Assembly (NCBI RefSeq): GCF_017676365.1
Contig: NZ_JADKMA010000068.1
Location: 1-32,779, forward strand
DNA: 32,779 nucleotides
Direction: 5' to 3'
Origin: Streptomyces oryzae
Lineage (GTDB): Bacteria; Actinomycetota; Actinomycetes; Streptomycetales; Streptomycetaceae
Made by a program: the position numbers and the translations under genes
The notes under the pieces: generated by a model
Told to the model about the DNA's origin: nothing
Seen by the model: the letters and a program-made list of their open reading frames with translations, nothing else
Database searches by the model: none
Part shown: piece by piece, positions 15,428 to 22,413 of the stretch
Numbering within the stretch: the stretch's first letter is position 1
How the letters are laid out: each line of letters starts with the position of its first letter

Positions 15428-15486
15428 GGCGGCCCCTCCCTCGGGTGAGTGACGGCAGCCGCGGGGGGACGAAGTATTCGGAACAC

Positions 15487-15535
15487 CACGGGCCGTGTGT
15501 CCGGGAAACCTAGCGAGGAGCACCGCTCACCGGAA
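15487..15535 (-). promoter_or_regulatory. Candidate IclR-gene promoter with palindrome at the start site
   Basis: On the minus strand, TTCCGG (15535-15530), 17 nt, TAGGTT (15512-15507). A palindrome CACGG-G-CCGTG (15487-15497) covers the expected transcription start, suggesting autoregulation. Confidence 0.35.
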
Positions 15536-15680
15536 GAGCCTGTCCAGAATCCGGTCAATCCAATTCCCGCCGCAACGGGCTCAGCCGAAACGGAGAGAGT
15601 TGGGGGACACCACATCCCGGCCGAAGACCGGGAAAACTTCCACAATTACTGGCCAAACCTGCACAAAATGCCGGGCACGG

Positions 15681-17480
15681 CTACTTCATGCGCGTGGCCC
15701 ATTCACGCACTTTCGCGATGCGCGCCTCGATCTGGCTCGCGGTCGCCTCCGCACTGGGCGGCCCCCCGCACACCCGCCGCAGCTCGTTGTGGACGACCCC
15801 GTGCGGCTTGCCGCTCTGATGCACATAGGCGCCGACCAGGCTGTTGAGCTGCTTGCGCTTCTCCAGCAACTCCTTGTGGGTGACCACCGGACGCTTGTCG
15901 GCCGGCATCTCCAGCAGGTCGGCCTCGCTGTCCGGCTTCTTCCTGCTGTGCGCGATCTGCCGGGCCTGCCGCTTCTGGAGCAGCAACTGCACCTGGTCCG
16001 GCTCCAGCAGCCCCGGGATGCCGAGGTAGTCCTGCTCCTCCTCGCTGCCGGGGTGCGCCTGCATACCGAACTCGGCGCCGTCGTACATCACCCGGTCGAA
16101 GACGGCGTCCGACTCCAGCGCCTCGAAGGGCAGCTGGTCCTGCTCGCCCGTGTCTTCGTCGTTCTCCTGCTCCGCATCCTTGAGCAGGTCCGCCTCCTCG
16201 GCGTACGGGTCCTCCTCCTCGCCCTTCTTCGGCTTGTCGAGGACGTGGTCGCGCTCGACCTCCATCTCGTTGGCGAAGGACAGCAGCGTGGGGATGGTCG
16301 GCAGGAAGACCGAGGCCGTCTCGCCGCGCCGCCGGGAGCGGACGAAGCGGCCGACGGCCTGCGCGAAGAACAGCGGCGTGGAGACGGTGGTGGCGTACAC
16401 CCCGACCGCCAGCCGGGGCACGTCCACGCCCTCGGAGACCATCCGGACCGCGACCATCCAGCGCTCCTCGTTGTGCCGGAAGTCCTCGATGCGCTGTGAG
16501 GCGCCGGTGTCGTCGGACAGGACGACGGTCGGCCCGGTGCCGGTGATCTCGCGGAGCAGCTTGGCGTAGGCGCGGGCGGAGTCCTGGTCGGCGGCGATGA
16601 CCAGGCCGCCCGCGTCGTGCACCGATTTGCGGACCTCCGTCAGCCGGTGGTCGGCTGCGCGCAGTACGGCGGGCATCCACTCGCCGCGCGGGTCGAGCGC
16701 GGTGCGCCACGCCTGGGAGATGGCGTCCTTGGTCATCGGCTCGCCGAGCTTGGCCTCGATCTCGTCCCCGGCCTTGGTGCGCCAGCGCATATTGCCGCTG
16801 TAGGAGAGGAAGATGACGGGCCGCACCACGCCGTTGGCGAGCGCGTCGCCGTATCCGTAGGTGTAGTCGGCGACCGACCGCCGGATGCCCTCGGCGTCCT
16901 CGGCATACTCCACGAACGGGATCGGGTTGGTGTCCGACCTGAAGGGCGTACCGGTCAGCGCGAGCCGCCGGGTGGCGGGCTCGAACGCCTCCTGGCACGC
17001 CTCGCCCCAGGAGCGGCTGTCGCCGGCGTGGTGGATCTCGTCCAGGATGACGAGGGTCTTGCGCTGCTCGACGCGGTTGCGGTGCAGCATCGGCCGGACG
17101 CCCACACCCGCGTAGGTGATGGCGACCCCTTGGTACTCCTTGCTGAGCGGGCCCGCGCTGTAGTCCGGGTCCAGCTTGATCCCCACCCGGGCCGCCGCCT
17201 CGGCCCACTGCTTCTTCAGATGCTCGGTCGGCGCCACGACGGTGACCTGCTGCACGACATGGTGGTGCAGCAGCCACGACGCCAGGGTGAGGGCGAACGT
17301 CGTCTTACCGGCGCCCGGCGTCGCGACGGCGAGGAAGTCGCGCGGCTGCCGCTCCAGGTACGCGTCCATCGCCGCCTGCTGCCAGGCCCGCAGCTTGCTG
17401 GCCGTGCCCCAGGGGGCACGGCCGGGAAAGGCGGGCGACAGATGGTGGTTGCTGCTGGGGGTGGTGGGAGTGGTAGTCAC
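15681..17480 (-). CDS. Superfamily 2 DEAD/DEAH-type helicase
   Basis: 599 residues. The motifs are in order: Q-like LRAWQQAAMDAYLER (30-44), Walker A ATPGAGKTTF (53-62), motif Ib region VVAPTEHLKKQW, Walker B/motif II LDEIHH (146-151), motif III LTGTPFRSD (175-183), then in the second RecA domain RMVSEGVDVPRL (motif V) and QAVGRFVRSRRRG (motif VI). The second half (about 400-599) has an acidic stretch (KKGEEEDPYAEEADLLKD) and a coiled-coil-like basic C-terminus. This resembles the UvrB/ComF-like, restriction-type branch of SF2 helicases; the nucleic acid substrate is unknown. Start GTG at 17480 with GGAG close by. Nothing nearby suggests a defence island. Confidence 0.93.
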   Translation of the reverse strand: MTTTPTTPSSNHHLSPAFPGRAPWGTASKLRAWQQAAMDAYLERQPRDFLAVATPGAGKTTFALTLASWLLHHHVVQQVTVVAPTEHLKKQWAEAAARVGIKLDPDYSAGPLSKEYQGVAITYAGVGVRPMLHRNRVEQRKTLVILDEIHHAGDSRSWGEACQEAFEPATRRLALTGTPFRSDTNPIPFVEYAEDAEGIRRSVADYTYGYGDALANGVVRPVIFLSYSGNMRWRTKAGDEIEAKLGEPMTKDAISQAWRTALDPRGEWMPAVLRAADHRLTEVRKSVHDAGGLVIAADQDSARAYAKLLREITGTGPTVVLSDDTGASQRIEDFRHNEERWMVAVRMVSEGVDVPRLAVGVYATTVSTPLFFAQAVGRFVRSRRRGETASVFLPTIPTLLSFANEMEVERDHVLDKPKKGEEEDPYAEEADLLKDAEQENDEDTGEQDQLPFEALESDAVFDRVMYDGAEFGMQAHPGSEEEQDYLGIPGLLEPDQVQLLLQKRQARQIAHSRKKPDSEADLLEMPADKRPVVTHKELLEKRKQLNSLVGAYVHQSGKPHGVVHNELRRVCGGPPSAEATASQIEARIAKVREWATRMK

Positions 17481-17510
17481 GGTCTCCGGTGCGACGGGGT
17501 CGGGTACGGC

Positions 17511-17535
17511 GTCGGCCGGCCGTTCGCCGGCCGGC
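17511..17535. terminator. GC-rich hairpin between the lipoprotein and helicase genes
   Basis: GGCCGGC-CGTTC-GCCGGCC (17514-17532), extendable to about 10 bp with one G-T pair. It lies between the lipoprotein stop (17629) and the helicase start (17480). It may be the lipoprotein's terminator or a structure in the helicase leader. Confidence 0.45.
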
Positions 17536-17628
17536 CGGGCACGGCCTCGGCAACCCTACCGGTGGCCCCGAAGCGTCCGGACCGGCGCCGGGGATCTCAC
17601 GGAGCCCTGTGACCAACATCCCGCCGGG

Positions 17629-18210
17629 TCACTGGGGTCGCTGGCGCTGGAAGCGGTCGGGCTGGTTGCCGTTCCACTGGAACGTCAGCTTCTGGCCGCC
17701 CTCGCCGAGCACGGCCCGCCCGGTCTCGTACTTGCCCCCGCAGCTGCTGGCGATCCGCATGCTGCTGTTGATCGTCCCGGAGCAGCTTTTGCCGTTGCCC
17801 GTGGCGGTGAAGGTGCTCCCGCTGACGGTCATGGTGATGGCCTTGCCCTGGAGGAGGAACGGGTAGTACCAGGTGCCCTGCACGCTGGCGGGCGCCGCAC
17901 CGCCGCCCCCCTGCCCGCCGGTGGAGCCCGAGCCGGTGCTGGGCCGGGCAGCGGGCGCCTTGCTGGTGGGCCTGGCGGAACTGGGCTTCGGCTTGACCGA
18001 GGGCTTCGCCGAGGGGCCGGCAGATTTACTGGCGGAAGGGCGCGTACTGGGCGAGGGGCTCTCCTTCTTCGGGCTCGCGCTCGCGCTGCTCTTCTGCTTC
18101 GGCTTGTCGTCCGCTCCTGCGCTCTTGCCGTCTTCCCCGCCGCCGCAGCCGGTCAGTATGAGGGCCAGCGCCGCGACGGCGCCGGCGACGAGTGAAGTTT
18201 TTCCCCGCAC
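17629..18210 (-). CDS. Secreted lipoprotein with Ser/Pro/Lys-rich stalk
   Basis: 193 residues. A lipoprotein signal peptide (RGKTSLVAGAVAALALILTGC) with the lipobox LTGC is followed by about 85 residues of Ser/Lys/Pro/Ala low complexity that could span the cell wall. A globular C-terminus of about 80 residues (VQGTWYYPFLLQGKAITMTV, then FTATGNGKSCSGTINSSMRIASSCGGKYETG) has two further cysteines and a lipocalin-like or beta-sandwich appearance. I do not recognise the domain. I prefer the GTG at 18210 because AGGAA lies about 6 nt upstream; the ATG at 18225 is the alternative. Confidence 0.85.
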   Translation of the reverse strand: MRGKTSLVAGAVAALALILTGCGGGEDGKSAGADDKPKQKSSASASPKKESPSPSTRPSASKSAGPSAKPSVKPKPSSARPTSKAPAARPSTGSGSTGGQGGGGAAPASVQGTWYYPFLLQGKAITMTVSGSTFTATGNGKSCSGTINSSMRIASSCGGKYETGRAVLGEGGQKLTFQWNGNQPDRFQRQRPQ

Positions 18211-18849
18211 GAGAATTCCTGTCATATCTGGCGGCCGCCCAGGAAATCGGGCGGTCCGGTGGGAGGTGAATTGCCTCGGGAGTTTGCCACAGCGGTGGTG
18301 GCAGAACCCATCGCCTCCGAATGTTTTCTGCGGATCATTTCCACTGAACTTCCGGTGAGGAAAGGGAAGTAGCCGGAACCATGACAAAAGGTGAAGCCGC
18401 GGAGGCGGCGGGCCCGCCTGCGCGGGTGGGACCAAAGGGGGCAGAGCCGGGGTGGCGGTGGTAGCCATTCCGGTTTTTTCTTCCTTCGCCCGGCTTGCGG
18501 TCGATCATCCGCGTCTGCCCGCCTGGCTTGCGAGGAATCTCCCATGCGCCCGCCCTGGAGTGGGGGAAGTTTCAGGCGGATATGCGGAGATGGATCTGGA
18601 ACGGGTGATCGTCACGGGCTAGGTTCTCCACCGCTCCGGGACACAGAAATGCGCGGTGAGGGCGCCGGCACGCCCGACACGGCCCGACCCCCGTCCGGAC
18701 GGCCATCGAGTCCCTCATCGACGTCATCCTGTGCTGCGCCACGTCGCGGGACGCGGCCTCCCGCGGGACCACCCCGATACGCCCCACGGCCGCCCCGTGC
18801 CGTGGGCCGCACATCCATGCCGACACCCACCACGCCTCGGAGGCATCCC
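18211..18849. other. 639-nt divergent intergenic region
   Basis: Between the lipoprotein (minus) and the small membrane protein (plus). The part near 18290-18375 is relatively AT-rich and probably holds the lipoprotein promoter, though no clear hexamers stand out. A perfect palindrome GGCGGGCCCGCC (18405-18416) follows. A candidate promoter for the plus-strand gene is at 18597-18625. Short ORFs here lack recognisable sequence. Confidence 0.5.
18597..18625 (+). promoter_or_regulatory. Candidate promoter of the 102-aa membrane protein gene
   Basis: TGGAAC (18597-18602), 17 nt, TAGGTT (18620-18625). It would give a leader of about 220 nt. Confidence 0.35.
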
Positions 18850-19158
18850 ATGACCGATTCCGACAGCTCTGAGAGAGTCCAGGAGTTCAGCCCGGCGCGG
18901 TACATCGCGCCCTACCTGCTGCTCATCATCGGCAACGCCGGAGTGGAGAAGGCGCCGGCCGGCGACCGGCCCGTACTCTTCTGGGGGTTCACGGCGATCG
19001 CCGTGCTCGGTGTCGTTTCCACTGTTGTGCGCCTGCAGCACATGTGGACCGCACACCAGCAGCGCGCTCTGCCCGCGTGGACCCGGTTCCTCGGCGTACT
19101 CCTTGCCTTGTACGGGCTGTACGTCGCCTACTGCGTCATCAACGGCATCGCCGAATAG
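18850..19158 (+). CDS. Small membrane protein, 102 aa
   Basis: Starts MTDSDSSERVQEFSPARYIA. Three hydrophobic segments are predicted: about 19-30 (YLLLIIGNAG, weak), 42-62 (VLFWGFTAIAVLGVVSTVV) and 78-98 (FLGVLLALYGLYVAYCVI). There are no catalytic motifs and I do not recognise the family. The strong ribosome site CGGAGG lies 6 nt before the ATG at 18850. An upstream in-frame ATG lacks such a site. Confidence 0.8.
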   Translation: MTDSDSSERVQEFSPARYIAPYLLLIIGNAGVEKAPAGDRPVLFWGFTAIAVLGVVSTVVRLQHMWTAHQQRALPAWTRFLGVLLALYGLYVAYCVINGIAE

Positions 19159-19166
19159 AAGGACAC

Positions 19167-19192
19167 CGCCGAGCTCGAGCACGGTCTCGGCG
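19167..19192 (+). terminator. Possible terminator after the 102-aa gene
   Basis: CGCCGAG (19167-19173) and CTCGGCG (19186-19192) form a perfect 7-bp stem with a 12-nt loop, 8 nt after the stop. No T-run follows. Confidence 0.35.
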
Positions 19193-19429
19193 CGGCGTTG
19201 CCCCGACGGAAACGGCCGGCGCGCCTGGGCTGAACCGATCGACGGCCGGCCGCGTACTGATCAGGGTCACCGCGGGTTCACCTTGCGCCCGCTCGCAGGA
19301 CAACCCTTGGCCCACCTCGTGGGTCTCACGGGCGTAAGGCAATTGCTCCGGCCCCGGCCTCGCCCCGCAGGGCCAACTTCCGCTCGCCATACGACCGCTG
19401 AGGCCGGAGCGCCACACACAGGAGGATGA

Positions 19430-20929
19430 GTGCGTCACCACGCAGAAGCCACCCCCAGCACCACCGCCACCGGCAGAGCGACTGTCACGGCCGCCCGCGT
19501 CATCGGGGTGACGGCCGTGCTGCTGGCCGGTTCCGCCTTCGTCGCCGTACAGGCGAACGCCGGGACACCGGCCAAGTCGACGGCAGGCGCCGCCGCGATA
19601 TCCGGCAAGGCCGCCGCGGCCCCGAAGGCCGACTTCGACGGGGACGGCTACGCCGACACCGTCTCCGGCGCCCCCAGGGCCACCGTCGCCGGGCAGCAGT
19701 ACGCGGGCTACCTCACCGTGGCCTACGGCTCCGCCAAGGGAGCGAGCACCACGCACCGGCAGCTCTTCAGCGCCAACTCGGCCGGGGTGCCCGGCGATCC
19801 GGAGCCCTACGGCAACTTCGGCCGCAACACCGCCGCCCGCGACTTCGACGGTGACGGCGTCTCCGACCTGGCCGTCACCGGCAACAAGGGCGTCATCGTG
19901 CTGTGGGGCGAGAAGGGCAAGGGCCTCACCAGCGCCACGCAGATGTCCGGCGTCACCAACGCCACCCGGCTCGCCGCCGGGGACTTCGACGGCGACAAGA
20001 AGCCCGACCTCGCCGTGGGCACCGGCGACTTCGACCAGGGCCTGAAGGTGCTGTACGGCGGCTTCACCCGGGACGGCAAGGCCGCCAGGACCGACGACCG
20101 CCCCACCGGGCACGAGTTCGGGCCGACCACGCTGACGGCCGGCGACATCACCGGCGACGGCATCGACGATCTCGTCACCACGCACGCGTTCGAGGAGATG
20201 TCCGAGAGCAGCGAGTTCTTCAAGGGCGGCAAGGACGGGCTCGCCGACAAGCCGCAGCATGTGACCGACGCGGAGACCGCCGTCATCGCCGACGTGAACA
20301 AGGACGGCTTCGGCGACCTGGTGATCCGTACCGTCCCGGGCGGCGTCGTCGAGGACCTGCCGCACGACCACGGCACCCTCAAGGTCCTCTACGGCTCTGC
20401 CGAGGGCCCCGGCGCCAAGCGGACGGCGAAGCTCGACCAGAACAGCGCGGGCGTGCCCGGAGTCAACGAGGACGGTGACGAGTTCGGCAAGGCGCTCGCC
20501 GCCGGCGACGTCAACGGTGACGGCTACGCGGACATCGCCGTCGGCGTACCCGGCGAGGACGTCGGCAGCGGCGCGGGCGGCAAGGACACCGGCGCCGTCG
20601 TCCAGCTGCTCGGCGGCAAGGACGGGCTGACCGGCACCGGCGCGAAGAACTGGGACCAGGGCAGCCCGGGCGTGCCCGGTGCCGTCGAGGCCGGGGACCG
20701 CTTCGGCGCTGGGCTGGGCATGGGCGACACGGACAAGGACGGCCGCGATGACCTGGCGGTCGGCGCTCCCGGTGAGGACGGCGACAGCACCGCTGTCGAC
20801 GCGGGTGCCGTGTGGGTGCTGCGGGGTGCCTCCGGCGGTCTGACCGCTGAGGGCGTCGTCTCGTACGGCCCGAAGACGCTGGGTGCGCCGGAGAGCGGCT
20901 CCCAGCTGGGGAGCTCGTTCCTGCGCTGA
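19430..20929 (+). CDS. Secreted FG-GAP/VCBS-repeat protein, predicted seven-bladed propeller
   Basis: 499 residues. A long signal peptide covers about 1-44 (VIGVTAVLLAGSAFVAVQANA). After an Ala/Lys-rich linker come seven calcium-binding DxDxDG-type loops starting at residues 68, 138, 185, 239, 288, 360 and 433 (for example DFDGDGYAD, DVNGDGYAD, DTDKDGRDD), each followed by a hydrophobic strand. The last two repeats have the complete integrin-alpha form, FG ... GDVNGDGYADIAVG. Seven repeats fit a seven-bladed beta-propeller held by Ca2+, usually used for binding; there is no catalytic domain. AGGAGG sits only 4 nt before the GTG start. A strong terminator follows. Confidence 0.92.
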   Translation: MRHHAEATPSTTATGRATVTAARVIGVTAVLLAGSAFVAVQANAGTPAKSTAGAAAISGKAAAAPKADFDGDGYADTVSGAPRATVAGQQYAGYLTVAYGSAKGASTTHRQLFSANSAGVPGDPEPYGNFGRNTAARDFDGDGVSDLAVTGNKGVIVLWGEKGKGLTSATQMSGVTNATRLAAGDFDGDKKPDLAVGTGDFDQGLKVLYGGFTRDGKAARTDDRPTGHEFGPTTLTAGDITGDGIDDLVTTHAFEEMSESSEFFKGGKDGLADKPQHVTDAETAVIADVNKDGFGDLVIRTVPGGVVEDLPHDHGTLKVLYGSAEGPGAKRTAKLDQNSAGVPGVNEDGDEFGKALAAGDVNGDGYADIAVGVPGEDVGSGAGGKDTGAVVQLLGGKDGLTGTGAKNWDQGSPGVPGAVEAGDRFGAGLGMGDTDKDGRDDLAVGAPGEDGDSTAVDAGAVWVLRGASGGLTAEGVVSYGPKTLGAPESGSQLGSSFLR

Positions 20930-20956
20930 GCCCTTGCGGGCGGCCTTTTGTTGAAG

Positions 20957-21004
20957 CCGGCGCCGTTGTGGTGGAGGGATCCGCCATGACGGCGCCGGTT
21001 TTTT
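20957..21004 (+). terminator. Strong intrinsic terminator
   Basis: Perfect 10-bp arms CCGGCGCCGT (20957-20966) and complement (20989-20998). Inside, a 7-bp helix TGGTGGA/TCCGCCA (one G-U pair) has a GGGA loop, and six T follow (20999-21004). It lies 28 nt after the FG-GAP gene's stop. Confidence 0.9.
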
Positions 21005-21038
21005 GATCCCGCCGTTGACGCTTCGCGGAGTGCCCGGC

Positions 21039-21120
21039 TGCGGGTTCGTTGTGGTTGCTGGGGGCATCCCCCTGCTCGAAGAGCTTGGGGGAGCAGTTCC
21101 CCGCGCCCCTTCGGAGCGCC
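21039..21120 (+). repeat. Dispersed intergenic repeat, copy 2
   Basis: TGCGGGTTCGTTGTGGTTG from 21039, a small hairpin GGGGG-CAT-CCCCC (21060-21072), then CTGCTCGAAGAGCTTGGGGG and GCAGTTCCCCGCGCCCCTTC. Nearly identical to copy 3 at 26902, although one arm of its final hairpin is altered (GGAGCGC). Confidence 0.75.
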
Positions 21121-21220
21121 CAACTCCGCGGCGAGGCAAGGCCGTTGTCATGCCCAAACCACATCTGTACTGTGACGCCCCAGGCGCCTGAGCTCCATCC
21201 CCCCACCACAGGAGCAGTCA

Positions 21221-22333
21221 ATGCCTTCACATACGCATGCCCGCAGACCAAGCAAGCGCACCAAGGCCGCAGTCGCCGTCACCCTGGGCACCGCACTCGC
21301 CTCCGGCGCACTGTTCGCCGGTGTGCAGTCGGCGACGGCGGGGCCGAGCGAGACCCCCACGATGAACGAGTCCTTCGACTCGGCCGCCGAGAAGTACGAC
21401 GTACCGCGCGACGTGCTGGCCGCCGTCGGCTACGGCGAGACCCACTTCGACGGCCACAACGGCAAGCCCAGCCAGGCACACGGCTTCGGCGTGATGCACC
21501 TGGTCAGCAACCCCTCCCGGCACACGCTGGAGCAGGCGGCCAAGATCACCGGCAAGTCCGCTGCCGAGCTGCGCAAGGACACCGACGCCAACATCCACGG
21601 CGGTGCGGCCGTGCTGCGCGCCTACGCCGACAAGCTCGGACTGAGCAAGGCCGAGCGCGACGACGTGGACAAGTGGTATCCGGCCGTCGCCGGCTACAGC
21701 GGCGCCAAGGGCGTCACGGCACGGATGTACGCCGACAGCGTCTACGAGTTCCTGAAGGAGGGCGTCCGCGGCACCTCACCGGACGGCGAACGCGTCAAGA
21801 TCGCCGCCCGCGCCGTCCACCCCGACAAGAGCGAGGTGGACGCGTCCGGGGTGGGCGCCAAGGCCCCGGGCTACCCCGGCGCGAAGTGGGTGCCGGCCAA
21901 CAGCGCCAACTTCCGCTCGGGCCGCACCGCCAAGGTCAACCAGATCGTCATCCATGTGACGCAGGGCTCGTACGCGGGCACCATCAACTGGTTCCAGAAC
22001 CCGTCGGCCAAGGTCAGCGCCCACTACGTGGTGCGCTCCAAGGACGGCGAGATCACCCAGATGGTGTACAACAAGGACACCGCGTACCACGTCGGAAACG
22101 CGAACCCCTCCACGCTCGGCATCGAGCACGAGGGCTACGTGGACGACGCCTCCTGGTTCACCGACTCGATGTACCGGTCCTCCGCGAAGCTGACCCGCGC
22201 GCTCGCCAAGGCGCACGGCATTCCGCTGGACCGCAAGCACATAGTCGGCCACAACGAGGTGCCCGGGAACGACCACACCGACCCCGGGAAGCACTGGAAC
22301 TGGCAGAAGTACATGGAGTTGGTCAAGGGCTGA
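21221..22333 (+). CDS. Secreted N-acetylmuramoyl-L-alanine amidase with N-terminal lysozyme-like domain
   Basis: 370 residues. A signal peptide ends near residue 40 (VQSATA). Residues about 50-185 resemble a transglycosylase/lysozyme-like fold: SAAEKYDVPRDVLAAVGYGETHF, with E73 where the catalytic Glu would be, then GFGVMHL and WYPAVAGYSG. Residues about 235-365 form a zinc amidase_2 domain: H245 (IVIHVTQG), E302 (LGIEHEG), H344 (IVGHNE) and D354 (HTDPG), with the AmpD-like 10-residue spacing between the last two ligands. It would cleave the bond between MurNAc and L-Ala in peptidoglycan. AGGAG lies 6 nt before the ATG. It follows the FG-GAP gene but is separated by a terminator. Confidence 0.92.
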   Translation: MPSHTHARRPSKRTKAAVAVTLGTALASGALFAGVQSATAGPSETPTMNESFDSAAEKYDVPRDVLAAVGYGETHFDGHNGKPSQAHGFGVMHLVSNPSRHTLEQAAKITGKSAAELRKDTDANIHGGAAVLRAYADKLGLSKAERDDVDKWYPAVAGYSGAKGVTARMYADSVYEFLKEGVRGTSPDGERVKIAARAVHPDKSEVDASGVGAKAPGYPGAKWVPANSANFRSGRTAKVNQIVIHVTQGSYAGTINWFQNPSAKVSAHYVVRSKDGEITQMVYNKDTAYHVGNANPSTLGIEHEGYVDDASWFTDSMYRSSAKLTRALAKAHGIPLDRKHIVGHNEVPGNDHTDPGKHWNWQKYMELVKG

Positions 22334-22364
22334 CGGCCTAGGACCAACGGCCGAGCCGTCTCGG

Positions 22365-22411
22365 CAACCACGGTAGGTGTCGCCCTTGGCGGGTGGCGCT
22401 TACCGTGGTTG
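22365..22411. promoter_or_regulatory. 47-nt hairpin ending 2 nt before the second MFS gene
   Basis: Perfect 11-bp arms CAACCACGGTA (22365-22375) and complement (22401-22411). As RNA the stem continues for 10 more pairs (four of them G-U) to a 5-nt loop (22386-22390). No ribosome site lies between the hairpin and the ATG at 22414. Confidence 0.65.
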
Positions 22412-22413
22412 GC

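Noticed and set aside
15681..17480. Helicase as part of a phage-defence system
   Set aside because: It is flanked by an IclR regulator and a lipoprotein. No nuclease, methylase or other defence gene is nearby.
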